DNA of 64,000 nt, from the NCBI GenBank assembly GCA_003248775.1, contig QFQX01000018.1, positions 1 to 64,000 of the forward strand. The letters are read 5' to 3'. The DNA comes from Shinella sp. (lineage in GTDB: Bacteria; Pseudomonadota; Alphaproteobacteria; Rhizobiales; Rhizobiaceae). Within the stretch, counting starts at the first letter, position 1. Every line of letters begins with the position of its first letter. The notes beneath the pieces are model-generated. The model was given only the letters and a program-made list of their open reading frames with translations, was not told the origin of the DNA and did not search any database. A program made the translations under genes and the position numbers. Of the stretch, positions 20,501 to 27,943 are shown in pieces.

Positions 20501-21681
20501 TTCCGACACCTGCCGCCTACGAGCTTGGCAAGAAATCGGCAGAACTGCTGATCGCGCGCTACGTGCAGGATCACGGCGAATGGCCGGTGTCCTTCGGGCT
20601 TACCGCCTGGGGCACGTCCAACATGCGCACCGGTGGAGACGATATCGCGCAGGCGCTTGCGCTGATCGGCGTGAAGCCGCTGTGGGACATGGCCTCGCGG
20701 CGGGTCACCGGCTACGAGATCATACCGCCGGCAATTCTCGGTCGTCCGCGTGTCGACGTGACGCTCAGGATTTCCGGCTTCTTCCGCGACGCTTTCCCGG
20801 AGCAGATCGCGTTGTTCGACAAGGCTGTCCGGGCGGTGGCCGCGCTTGACGAGGACGAAGGCGACAATCCGATTGCGGCGCGGGTGAAAGCCGAGACGGC
20901 TCAGCTCGTCGCCGAAGGACTGGACGACAAGGCGGCCGCACGCCGCGCCGGTTACCGGGTATTCGGTTCGAAACCCGGCGCCTATGGTGCGGGTTTGCAG
21001 GCTCTGATCGACGAGAAGGGTTGGGAACGGCGCGGTGATCTGGCCGAGGCCTATCTGGTCTGGGGTGGCTATGCCTACGGGGGCGATGTCGAGGGCAAAG
21101 CGGAGCGCGGCCTGTTCGAAGAGCGGCTTCGCCGGGTGCAGGCGGTGGTGCAGAACCAGGACAACCGCGAACACGACCTGCTGGACAGCGACGACTACTA
21201 CCAGTTCGAAGGTGGCATGACGGCGGCGATCGAGCATGTCGCGGGCAGTCGCCCGACCGTCTATCACAACGACCATTCACGACCGGAAAAGCCGGTGATC
21301 CGCAGCCTTGAGGAAGAGATCGGCCGCGTGGTGCGCGCCCGCGTCGTCAATCCGAAATGGATCGATGGCGTGATGCGGCATGGCTACAAGGGCGCCTTCG
21401 AGATCACCGCAACGGTCGATTACATGTTCGCCTTCGCCGCGACCACGGGCGCCGTGCGCGACCATCATTTCGAGGCGGTCTATCAGGCCTTCATCATGGA
21501 CGAGCGGGTCCGCGACTTCATGGCCGAGAAGAACGCGCCGGCGCTGAAGGAACTGGCCGAACGATTGATCGAGGCGATCGATCGCAGGTTGTGGACGCCG
21601 CGCAGCAATTCGGCGATGTTCGATCTTACCCGGCTCGCCGATGGCGGAGCCGAAACCATCAATGGAGTACAGGAACCATGA
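17515..21681 (+). CDS. cobN: Cobaltochelatase subunit CobN, with in-frame repeat insertions
   Basis: The large subunit of the ATP-dependent aerobic cobaltochelatase (CobN with CobS and CobT), which inserts cobalt into hydrogenobyrinic acid a,c-diamide. 1388 residues, about 110 longer than the roughly 1275 usual for CobN. The excess is explained by two segments that come from palindromic repeats. One is at about residues 200-289 (between EEWREAV and VAAICFYRALVQ). The other is at about 830-871 (between AVDLGL and FDPLDCVMSGPW). The frame stays open through both. The family blocks around them, such as HMGKHGNLEWLPGKALALS and GGDPRRLKLLKKQIL, are intact, so the enzyme is likely functional. CobS and CobT are not in this window. 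The stop overlaps the cobO start by four bases. Confidence 0.95.
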   Translation: MHLLLAQKGSISDGEEAIDLGQTPGDILFLSAADTELAAIATAVAARTGGPSVRLASLMQLKHPMSVDTYVERTARHAKLIVIRALGGASYFHYALEALNACARRSGAAIAVLPGDDKPDAGLSAFSTVAADDLDTLWSYLVEGGAANASAFVDYAMSLIGFGERPQPAAPLLKAGIWWPGRGVIGVEEWREAVEVDAFSGGTSAGGDTLSTGAAGGALTPSVLPDISPSRGEIDSRRASATSTTVSLPVSGAATSPVKGGAERSPHPISPLEGEMSGRTEGGTSVVPTPRAVAAICFYRALVQSGETRPVEAMIDALRAVGLTALPVFVSSLKDPVSVETLRQIFGEASPVVVLNATGFAVSAPGSERASTVLDETGAVVLQTLFSSSAREAWEQSSQGLSARDLAMSVALPEVDGRVMTRAVSFKAAACFDARVETNIVTHEPAAGRAAFVAKLAANWARLRNTAAADRRVVIVMANYPNRDGRLGNGVGLDTPAGTMEVLKAMNAAGYNVGDLPRDGDALMAHLMAGPTNAANDGREIREAISVNDYIRFFEHLPVKVRDEVTARWGAPEADPFFLDGRFALPLSRFGNVLVGIQPARGYNIDPKETYHSPDLVPPHGYLAFYAYLRGAFDTHAVVHMGKHGNLEWLPGKALALSENCYPEAVFGALPHLYPFIVNDPGEGTQAKRRTSAVIIDHLTPPLTRAESYGPLKDLEALVDEYYEASGGDPRRLKLLKKQILDLVADIGLDQDAGIAKGEAEEAALEKLDAYLCDLKEMQIRDGLHIFGLAPEGRLLTDLTVALARVPRGLGEGGDQSLQRAIAVDLGLSCPSSGLPATFSPLNVEKGQAAYSTLPSPRLRGEGARRADEGPSFDPLDCVMSGPWMGARPDILADLTDQPWRTKGDAVERIELLAAKLVAGESKCPPEWSQTRAVLDEIQTRLRPAVVKSGRAEIEGLLTGLDGRFVPPGPSGAPTRGRPDVLPTGRNFYSVDSRAVPTPAAYELGKKSAELLIARYVQDHGEWPVSFGLTAWGTSNMRTGGDDIAQALALIGVKPLWDMASRRVTGYEIIPPAILGRPRVDVTLRISGFFRDAFPEQIALFDKAVRAVAALDEDEGDNPIAARVKAETAQLVAEGLDDKAAARRAGYRVFGSKPGAYGAGLQALIDEKGWERRGDLAEAYLVWGGYAYGGDVEGKAERGLFEERLRRVQAVVQNQDNREHDLLDSDDYYQFEGGMTAAIEHVAGSRPTVYHNDHSRPEKPVIRSLEEEIGRVVRARVVNPKWIDGVMRHGYKGAFEITATVDYMFAFAATTGAVRDHHFEAVYQAFIMDERVRDFMAEKNAPALKELAERLIEAIDRRLWTPRSNSAMFDLTRLADGGAETINGVQEP
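18170..18365. repeat. Family B palindromic repeats translated within cobN
   Basis: Two inverted copies of the family B element (CCCCTCAAGGGGGGAGATCG near 18190 and GATCTCCCCCCTTGAGGGGG near 18319, ending ATGTCCGGCAGGACAGAGGG). They read through in the cobN frame and give peptides such as SVLPDISPSRGEI and SPLEGEMSGRTEGG. Related to the pair at 2479-2726. Confidence 0.85.
20001..20126. repeat. Family A palindromic repeat translated within cobN
   Basis: A family A element beginning TTGCCCCTCATCCGGCCTGC and ending GGCGGATGAGGGGCC. It reads through in frame as a segment containing PSPRLRGEGARRADEG. The same peptide occurs in the insert in the cbiG-cobJ gene. Confidence 0.85.
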
Positions 21682-22310
21682 CCGAGGAAGTTGAAGGTTC
21701 GTCGCCCGCCGATCTCGCCCGCCACGCTGAGAAGATGGCGAAGAAGAAGGCGGCCCGCGAGAAGATCATGGCCACCAAGACAGGCGAGAAGGGCCTCGTC
21801 ATCGTCCATACCGGCAAGGGCAAGGGCAAGTCGTCGGCCGCCTTCGGCATGATCTTCCGCCATATCGCGCATGGAAAGAAATGCGCTGTGGTGCAGTTCA
21901 TCAAGGGAGCCATGTCGACCGGCGAGCGCGACCTGATCCTCCGGCATTTCAGCGATCTCTGCGAATTCCACACCATGGGCGAGGGTTTCACCTGGGAAAC
22001 ACAGGACAAGGCGCGCGACATCGCCATGGCACAAGCCGCCTGGGAAAAGGCGAAGGAACTGATCCTAGACCCCTCCTATTCCATGGTGTTGCTGGACGAG
22101 ATCAACATCGCCATCCGCTACGACTATATCGATATCGCCGAGGTCGTGGAGTTCCTGAAGACCGAGAAGCCGGAAATGACCCATGTGGTTTTGACCGGCC
22201 GTAACGCCAAGGATGAACTGATCGAGATCGCCGACCTCGTGACCGAGATGGAGCTGGTCAAGCATCCATTCCGCTCGGGCATCAAGGCGCAGATCGGGGT
22301 GGAATTCTGA
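21678..22310 (+). CDS. cobO: Cob(I)yrinic acid a,c-diamide adenosyltransferase
   Basis: Adds the 5'-deoxyadenosyl group from ATP to the cobalt of the corrinoid. A 210-residue CobA/CobO-type (BtuR) transferase with the unusual P-loop HTGKGKGKSSAAFG and the motifs VVQFIKG, MGEGFTWETQD and VLLDEINIAI. The lysine-rich N-terminus (KMAKKKAAREKIMATK) is typical of this subgroup. The ATG at 21678 overlaps the cobN stop, giving coupled translation. The next gene starts on its stop codon. Confidence 0.95.
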   Translation: MTEEVEGSSPADLARHAEKMAKKKAAREKIMATKTGEKGLVIVHTGKGKGKSSAAFGMIFRHIAHGKKCAVVQFIKGAMSTGERDLILRHFSDLCEFHTMGEGFTWETQDKARDIAMAQAAWEKAKELILDPSYSMVLLDEINIAIRYDYIDIAEVVEFLKTEKPEMTHVVLTGRNAKDELIEIADLVTEMELVKHPFRSGIKAQIGVEF

Positions 22311-22735
22311 TGACGCAGAGCTGGGCCTTCTGGGCTTTTCTGTCGGCAGTCTTCGCGGCGCTGACGGCGATCTTCGGCAAGGTCGGGGTCGCCGGCGTCA
22401 ATTCGGATCTCGCAACGCTGATCCGCACGGTCGTGATCTTTCTCGTCTTGATCGGCATCGTGACCGCGACCGGCCAGTGGCAGTCTCCATCGAACATTTC
22501 CGCAAAGACCTGGGTGTTTCTCGGTCTTTCCGGCATTGCGACCGGTGGCTCGTGGATCGCCTACTACCGCGCTCTCAAGATCGGTGATGCCGCCCGCGTT
22601 GCGCCGATCGACAAGCTGTCGATCGTTATGGTGGCGATCTTTGCTGCGATCTTCCTGGGCGAAAAACTGAGCCTCGGTGCCTGGGCCGGTGTCGCGATGA
22701 TCGGGGCGGGCGCCATCATGGTGGCAATATTTTGA
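22310..22735 (+). CDS. Half-size EamA/DMT family membrane protein
   Basis: A 141-residue membrane protein with about five hydrophobic segments. It matches a single EamA repeat of the drug/metabolite transporter superfamily (FGKVGVAGVNSDLATLIRT, YYRALKIGDAARVAPIDKLS and the terminal GVAMIGAGAIMVAIF). Full DMT exporters carry two such repeats, so this may work as a dimer. The substrate is unknown. Its ATG shares a base with the cobO stop (TGATG), so it is transcribed with the B12 genes, but nothing shows that it carries a corrinoid or a precursor. Confidence 0.8.
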   Translation: MTQSWAFWAFLSAVFAALTAIFGKVGVAGVNSDLATLIRTVVIFLVLIGIVTATGQWQSPSNISAKTWVFLGLSGIATGGSWIAYYRALKIGDAARVAPIDKLSIVMVAIFAAIFLGEKLSLGAWAGVAMIGAGAIMVAIF

Positions 22736-22739
22736 ACCG

Positions 22740-23339
22740 TCATAGCCAGCGGCGCACCCGCTTGCGGTAGTCGAGATAGGCTTGACCGATCGACTGCTCG
22801 AGGAACGCTTCCTCCATGCGGATCTGATAGGACAGGGATACCCAGGTGGCAACGAGGATAGCGAAGGACAAGGCTTCCGGCGAGATGAGCGCGAGACCGG
22901 CAAGGCCCGTGACCATCCCCAGATAGATTGGATTGCGGGAGAACACGAAGAGGCCGGTGTCGACCAGTCGCGTGGCCTCGCTGCTGTCGATCCCGATCTT
23001 CCAGGAACTACCCATCTGCCATTGCGCCAGCATGATGAGCACCCCGCCAAGGGTCCACAGGACGATCCCTGCAATCCGAAAGACCGAGCCGTCAAGAGCA
23101 GGAACTCGCCCCAGTATTTGGCCATGCAGGTCTGGCCAGAGGTTGATGGTGGTGACTTCCACGAGGATGGCGATGATCAGGATTCGGAAAAGGCGAGTGG
23201 AGAAGCCAAGCGCATCGTCGCCCGATTTCAATACCACCGGTGAGCGGCCAGTCAGTCTGTAGAACTGAAGCACGGACAGCAGCGTTACTACGACGACGAT
23301 GATGGCGGTCGCGGGGAAGAGAAAGTCAGGCAGAGACAT
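22740..23339 (-). CDS. Isoprenylcysteine carboxyl methyltransferase-like membrane protein
   Basis: A 199-residue membrane protein of the ICMT/PEMT-type methyltransferase group, with several hydrophobic segments. The C-terminal SAM-binding motifs are FSRNPIYLGMVTGLAGLALI and MEEAFLEQSIGQAYLDYRKRV, the latter ending in RRWL. Bacterial members methylate lipids or small molecules, often of unknown identity. It is convergent with the small EamA gene, with four bases between the two stops, and transcribed in the same direction as the TSUP gene beyond it. Confidence 0.8.
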   Translation of the reverse strand: MSLPDFLFPATAIIVVVVTLLSVLQFYRLTGRSPVVLKSGDDALGFSTRLFRILIIAILVEVTTINLWPDLHGQILGRVPALDGSVFRIAGIVLWTLGGVLIMLAQWQMGSSWKIGIDSSEATRLVDTGLFVFSRNPIYLGMVTGLAGLALISPEALSFAILVATWVSLSYQIRMEEAFLEQSIGQAYLDYRKRVRRWL

Positions 23340-23433
23340 AAGTTGGCTACTCCGGATCGGATCATTCCGTGATCCTAAAGTCTTTAGTTACTAGAGGTTC
23401 AAGCCTTCGACTTGGGAAAATTCCGGCGGTGTG

Positions 23434-24219
23434 TCAGAACCCAATCCACACCCGCACGGGGTTTGTCGGGTCCATCAAAAGCTTCGTTGCGAGCGCGACG
23501 CAGGTGAGGACCAGGATCGGCTTGATCAGCTTTGCACCGATCCGCATTGCGAGACGCGATCCTGCCTGCGCACCGAGGAACTGACCGAGCCCCATCAGCA
23601 GCCCGACTTTCCACAGAACCACGCCGCTTGCCAGGAAGACAGCGAAGGCGCCGACATTGGAGCCGAGGTTCAACAGCTTGGTGTGGGCGGTTGCCTTGAG
23701 CACACCGAAGCCTGCAAGCGACACGAAGGCCAGCATGAAGAAGGAACCAGTGCCGGGGCCGAAGACGCCGTCATAAAAGCCGATCAGCGGCACGAAAGTC
23801 AGGCCGAAGACGAAGGGCGTCATGCGCTGGTGGCGGTCCTCGTCCTGCAGGTTTGGCTTCAGCGCGAAATAGAGCGCAATGGCGACCAGCAGAAACGGCA
23901 TCAATGCCCGCAGCACGTCGCCGGGAACGACGGTCGCGATCACCGCTCCGATCGCGCCGCCAAGCACCGCCATTACCGCCATCGGCAGCTGGCTCTTCAA
24001 ATCGACATGGCCGCGACGCGCATAGGCGATGGTCGCGGAACCCGCGCCGAACATCGACTGCAGCTTGTTGGTGCCGAGCGTTTCCAGCGGCGGAATGCCA
24101 ACGATCAGCATGGCGGGAATTGTGATGAGGCCGCCGCCGCCGGCAATCGAATCAATGAAACCGGCGATGAAGGCGGCAATGAAGAGAAGCACCAGGCTCT
24201 GGAGTGCGAGATCGACCAC
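23434..24219 (-). CDS. TSUP-family (TauE/SafE) membrane permease
   Basis: A 261-residue membrane protein of the TSUP family, which exports or imports small anions such as sulfite, sulfoacetate or other organosulfur compounds. It has seven or eight hydrophobic segments. The N-terminal glycine-rich motif FIDSIAGGGGLITIPAML and the second-half motif GFYDGVFGPGTGSFFMLAFV are the paired signatures of the family. The start is the GTG at 24219. No substrate can be assigned. It stands between the two halves of the cobalamin region and reads away from cbiX. Confidence 0.88.
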   Translation of the reverse strand: MVDLALQSLVLLFIAAFIAGFIDSIAGGGGLITIPAMLIVGIPPLETLGTNKLQSMFGAGSATIAYARRGHVDLKSQLPMAVMAVLGGAIGAVIATVVPGDVLRALMPFLLVAIALYFALKPNLQDEDRHQRMTPFVFGLTFVPLIGFYDGVFGPGTGSFFMLAFVSLAGFGVLKATAHTKLLNLGSNVGAFAVFLASGVVLWKVGLLMGLGQFLGAQAGSRLAMRIGAKLIKPILVLTCVALATKLLMDPTNPVRVWIGF

Positions 24220-24399
24220 GATAGACCTGTGAATGAGGATGCGGCGGGTATCAAGTCATGCACCAAACCGCCAGCCGGGGCAACATGTCGGGCCGGGATC
24301 GGACCGTCGTCTCAGACCTTCGCCGCATCCTCCACACAATCCGGCGCAAACGGGTTTGACCGGTCATGTCGCCTTCGATAAAGCTCTGTCTCATGTGCG

Positions 24400-24541
24400 A
24401 CGGCGCCTGTTCGACAGGCTGGAAATAGTCCGGTGCGGCTGACCCAATCAGGGGGCCAATTCCGGAGCTGTCCCCAAGGCCAGCGAACCGCGCTCGCGGT
24501 TCCGGCGCTTCGTACATGAACGGCAACGAAGCAGGGAGGCC
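24400..24541 (+). ncRNA. Possible divergent cobalamin-type riboswitch before cbiX
   Basis: Segments resembling the cobalamin riboswitch core occur in order: GGAAATAGTCCGGTGCGGC (24420-24438), then AATTCCGGAGCTGTCCCC (24458-24475), in which TCCGG and CCGGA can pair, then GAAGCAGGGAGGCC (24528-24541), which resembles the B12 box. The GCAACTGT segment is missing, so this is a weak match. The B12-box-like part contains the AGGGAGG that would serve as the cbiX ribosome site, so ligand binding could block translation directly. Confidence 0.4.
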
Positions 24542-24548
24542 TTGTCTC

Positions 24549-25913
24549 ATGGCGGAAAAACTCGGAATCATGGTGTGCGGACACGGCAGCCGCAACCAGA
24601 ACGCTGCGCGCGAATTCGCGGTGATCGCGGAAGCCTTGCGCGAACGCAATCCCGACATGCCGGTGGAATACGGCTATCTCGAATTCTGCAATCCGGTGAT
24701 TTCCGCCGGTCTCGACAAGCTGCGCGCGGAAGGCGTGACGCGGGTTCTGGCGGTTCCCGGCATGCTGTTTGCCGCGGGACACGCCAAGAACGACATTCCC
24801 TCGGTGCTCAATACCTATCAGGCGCAGAACCCCGGCATGGTCATCACCTACGGGCGGGAACTCGGCATCGACCTGAAGATGATCCGCGCCGCCGGGGACC
24901 GTATCCAGGAGGCCGTCGACGAGGCGAACGCGACGCTTGGGTTCGTCGACAAGCACGAGACGCTGCTGATGGTGGTGGGGCGCGGCTCGTCCGATCCCGA
25001 CGCCAACTCCAACGCCACCAAGGTCATGCGCATGCTCTGGGAAGGCATGGGCTTCGGCTGGGGCGAGACCTGCTATTCCGGTGTGACCTTCCCGCTGGTC
25101 GAGCCGGGTCTCGAACATGCCGCACGGCTCGGTTACAAGCGCATCATCGTCTTCCCGTACTTCCTGTTCACAGGTGTGCTGGTGAAGCGCATCTACAGCT
25201 ATACCGATGTCGTTGCCGAACGGCATCCGGAGATCCAGTTCGTCAAGGCGAGCTATCTCAACGACCATCCGCTGGTGCTGGACGCCTTTCAGGATCGCGT
25301 CGGGGAAATCCTCGAAGGTGCCGCCCTGATGAACTGCCAGATGTGCAAGTACCGCGAGCAGGTCCTCGGTTTCGAGGCGGATATCGGCCAGCCTCAGGAA
25401 AGCCATCACCACCACGTCGAAGGCATCGGCGGTGGTCTCGAAGACTGTCCGTGCGGCGGCGATTGCGATGCGTCCTGTCGCGAGCCGGAATTTTGCGAGG
25501 AACACGGATTGCCCTGGACGCCGGTGCACAGCCATGCGGAACCGAACGATCTGGCGCCTGCCTTCGACTATGGCGCGTCGACCACGCTTGGCGGCAAATA
25601 CGGCCACCTCCTGAATGCCGCACCGGATGCGGGACTGGAGGCCGTGATGAACGCTCCCTCCAGCGGCAAGCCGGCGGTTCACGAACACGGCCCGAACTGC
25701 GGCTGCGGCCATCATGATCATGACCACGATCACCACCATGGACATTCTCACCATGAGCATCACGGGCACGATCATGATCACCAACATGATCACGATCGCG
25801 GACATGACCACGGGCATGGTCATTCGCACGATCACGGGCATCACCACCATCACCACGCGCCTTACCCGCATGCGGACCATCCGCTCGGGCCGAATTCGAT
25901 GAAGAAGAAGTGA
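24549..25913 (+). CDS. cbiX: CbiX-type sirohydrochlorin cobaltochelatase with His-rich tail
   Basis: Predicted to insert cobalt into sirohydrochlorin in the early-cobalt route, or to help handle cobalt. 454 residues. There are two CbiX-type units: residues about 6-130 (GIMVCGHGSRNQNAAREF with the catalytic His) and about 140-255 (LLMVVGRGSSDPDANSNA and the later YKRIIVFPYFLFTGVLVKRI). A Cys-rich part follows (NCQMCKYRE near residue 261 and CPCGGDCDASC near 300), suited to an Fe-S cluster or metal site. The last 60 residues are almost entirely His, Asp and Gly, a likely cobalt or nickel store. ATG 24549 has AGGGAGG nine bases upstream. Confidence 0.88.
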   Translation: MAEKLGIMVCGHGSRNQNAAREFAVIAEALRERNPDMPVEYGYLEFCNPVISAGLDKLRAEGVTRVLAVPGMLFAAGHAKNDIPSVLNTYQAQNPGMVITYGRELGIDLKMIRAAGDRIQEAVDEANATLGFVDKHETLLMVVGRGSSDPDANSNATKVMRMLWEGMGFGWGETCYSGVTFPLVEPGLEHAARLGYKRIIVFPYFLFTGVLVKRIYSYTDVVAERHPEIQFVKASYLNDHPLVLDAFQDRVGEILEGAALMNCQMCKYREQVLGFEADIGQPQESHHHHVEGIGGGLEDCPCGGDCDASCREPEFCEEHGLPWTPVHSHAEPNDLAPAFDYGASTTLGGKYGHLLNAAPDAGLEAVMNAPSSGKPAVHEHGPNCGCGHHDHDHDHHHGHSHHEHHGHDHDHQHDHDRGHDHGHGHSHDHGHHHHHHAPYPHADHPLGPNSMKKK

Positions 25914-25945
25914 GGGTATTTCTGGTGCAACGGCTCTCGGCGACA

Positions 25946-26055
25946 GCCCCTCATCTCCCTGCCGGGATCTTCTCCCCGCAAGCGGGGAGAAGGGGCGTGC
26001 TGCGATGTTTGCGCTCCCTCGCCCCGCTTGCGGGGAGAGGGCCGGGGTGAGGGGC
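25946..26055. repeat. Palindromic repeat, family A, two-armed copy before cobH
   Basis: Two arms with the usual hairpins, ending GGTGAGGGGC at 26046-26055. The GAGGGG at its right end lies 10 bases before the cobH ATG and is the best ribosome site for that gene. Confidence 0.83.
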
Positions 26056-26064
26056 CATTCCAGA

Positions 26065-26706
26065 ATGATCTTGTTCGACTACATCCGCTATCCGACAGAA
26101 ATCTATCGGCAGTCCTTCGAGACGATCCGCCGGGAGGCGGATCTTGCTCGCTTTTCCGGCGGCATGGAAAAGCTGGCGATCCGCCTGATCCATGCCTGCG
26201 GCATGACGGACCTTGCCGGCGATATCGCGTTTTCGGATGGGGCGTTCGAGACAGGGGCTGCGGCGCTGGCCGCCGGCGCGCCGGTTCTCTGTGATGTCGA
26301 AATGGTTCGCCACGGCATTATCCGGCGATTGCTTCCGGCGGACAACGAGGTGATCTGCCTCCTGAACGACGAGCGCGTGAGGCCGAAGGCCGCCGAAATC
26401 GGTAACACGCGTTCGGCTGCGCAGGTCGATCTCTGGGGCGACAGGCTTGCGGGGGCCGTGGTTGCCATCGGCAATGCGCCGACGGCGCTTTTCCGGCTGC
26501 TGGAACTCATCGATTTGGGCGCGCCGAAGCCGGCGCTGATCCTCGGCCTTCCGGTCGGGTTCGTCGGTGCGGCGGAAAGCAAGGAGGCGCTGGTCGAGGA
26601 CAGCCGCGGCGTGCCGTTCATTGCCGTTCGCGGCCGGCGGGGCGGATCGGCCATGGCGTCTGCGGCCGTCAATGCGCTTGCGGGAGGACTCGGCGCCAAT
26701 GACTGA
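26065..26706 (+). CDS. cobH: Precorrin-8X methylmutase
   Basis: Moves a methyl group from C-11 to C-12, converting precorrin-8X (or its cobalt form) to hydrogenobyrinic (cobyrinic) acid. 213 residues, typical of CobH/CbiC. The signature regions DYIRYPTEIYRQSFETIRRE, CGMTDLAGDIAFSDGA and GNAPTALFRLLELI are present, and the C-terminal RGRRGGSAMASAAVNAL fits the family. The catalytic His is in EMVRHGI. The frame is open for another 20 codons upstream, but those lie in the repeat and give no family sequence, so ATG 26065 is preferred. It overlaps cobL by eight bases. In many rhizobia cobG precedes cobH; here it does not. Confidence 0.94.
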   Translation: MILFDYIRYPTEIYRQSFETIRREADLARFSGGMEKLAIRLIHACGMTDLAGDIAFSDGAFETGAAALAAGAPVLCDVEMVRHGIIRRLLPADNEVICLLNDERVRPKAAEIGNTRSAAQVDLWGDRLAGAVVAIGNAPTALFRLLELIDLGAPKPALILGLPVGFVGAAESKEALVEDSRGVPFIAVRGRRGGSAMASAAVNALAGGLGAND

Positions 26707-27943
26707 AACGCCAATGACTGAACCATGGCTGACCATCATCGGCGTCGGAGACAACGGCCTTGAGAGCCTGACGCCGGAGGCACAATCGATCGTCTGGCAG
26801 ACGGAAACACTGGTGCTCGGCGAGCGGCTGGATGCCGTGATCGACGGCAGTGCGCTTCCGGCGCTCAAGCGCATCCTCAACTGGAGCGGCGGGTTTCGCG
26901 AGACCTTGCGCGAGGTTCTGAAGCTGCGCGGTTCGCCAGTCACCATTCTCGCGACAGGCGATCCCATGCATTTCGGCATCGGCGCAACGCTCCGGCGTTA
27001 TGTGCGGGCGAGCGAGATGTATGTCCTGCCATCGCCTTCGGCCTTTTCGCTGGCCGCCTCGCGGCTCGGCTGGCCGTTGCAGTCGGTGGCGACGATTTCG
27101 CTGCATGGCCGTCCGCTTTCCCACCTCAACCGGCACCTGATGCCGCGCCATCGTATCCTGGCTTTGACGGCGGGAGCCGAAACCGTGCTCGGAGCTGCGG
27201 CGCTGATGGTGGAGCGCGGCTTCGGCAATTCCGTCCTGACCGTGCTGGAGCACATGGGCGGCGATCACGAGCGGATCTTTGCCATGACAGCCGCGGAGCT
27301 TCTGGCTGCGCAGCCCGAAATCGCGGAGTTCAACACGCTGGCAATCGACTGCGTTTCGAATTCCCCTCTGGTCTCTCCGATAGCGGGCCTTCCGGACGAT
27401 GCCTTTCGCCATGACGGGCAACTGACCAAGCGGGAGATAAGGGCGGTGACGCTGTCCATCCTGCAGCCCTTTCCGCATGGGCTGCTCTGGGATGTCGGGG
27501 CGGGCTGCGGTTCGATCGCGCTCGAATGGATGCGGATCGGGCTCGGCGCGCGCGCCATCGCCATCGAGGAAAAGCCGGAACGGGTGGCGATGATCCGCGA
27601 GAACGCCGACGCTCTCGGCCTGCCGGATCTCGATATCGTCGAGGCGAGGGCGCCTGAAGGGCTTGCCGGCCTCGACGCGCCCGACGCCGTCTTCATCGGC
27701 GGCGGGATTACCCATGAAGGCTTGTTCGAGACCTGCTGGGAGGCATTGCCGCCGGGCGGGCGGCTGGTCGCCAATGCCGTGACCATCGAGGGCGAGGCAA
27801 GGCTTGCCGAACTGCGCGGCGTCCATGGCGGCGAACTCGTCCGGCTGCAGGTTTCGCGTGCGGCGCCTGTCGGGCGCTATTGCGGCTGGAAGTCGCTGAT
27901 GCCGGTAACGATCTGGTCGGTGACGAAGGGAGAGACGGCATGA
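26699..27943 (+). CDS. cobL: Precorrin-6Y C5,15-methyltransferase (decarboxylating), CbiE-CbiT fusion
   Basis: Methylates C-5 and C-15 and removes the acetate carboxyl at C-12. 414 residues. The N-terminal CbiE-type tetrapyrrole methylase domain (residues 1 to about 215) contains GVGDNGLESL and LATGDPMHFGIGATL. The C-terminal CbiT domain (about 235-400) contains the SAM motif LWDVGAGCGSIALEWM. ATG 26699 has GGAGG upstream and overlaps cobH by eight bases; a second ATG at 26714 is possible. The gene overlaps cobI by four bases, giving a tight cobH-cobL-cobI unit. Confidence 0.95.
   Translation: MTETPMTEPWLTIIGVGDNGLESLTPEAQSIVWQTETLVLGERLDAVIDGSALPALKRILNWSGGFRETLREVLKLRGSPVTILATGDPMHFGIGATLRRYVRASEMYVLPSPSAFSLAASRLGWPLQSVATISLHGRPLSHLNRHLMPRHRILALTAGAETVLGAAALMVERGFGNSVLTVLEHMGGDHERIFAMTAAELLAAQPEIAEFNTLAIDCVSNSPLVSPIAGLPDDAFRHDGQLTKREIRAVTLSILQPFPHGLLWDVGAGCGSIALEWMRIGLGARAIAIEEKPERVAMIRENADALGLPDLDIVEARAPEGLAGLDAPDAVFIGGGITHEGLFETCWEALPPGGRLVANAVTIEGEARLAELRGVHGGELVRLQVSRAAPVGRYCGWKSLMPVTIWSVTKGETA

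Noticed and set aside
24312..25880. Minus-strand open frame opposite cbiX with a Met/Val-rich start
   Set aside because: The hydrophobic run is the reverse of the His-rich tail codons of cbiX, not a real membrane protein.
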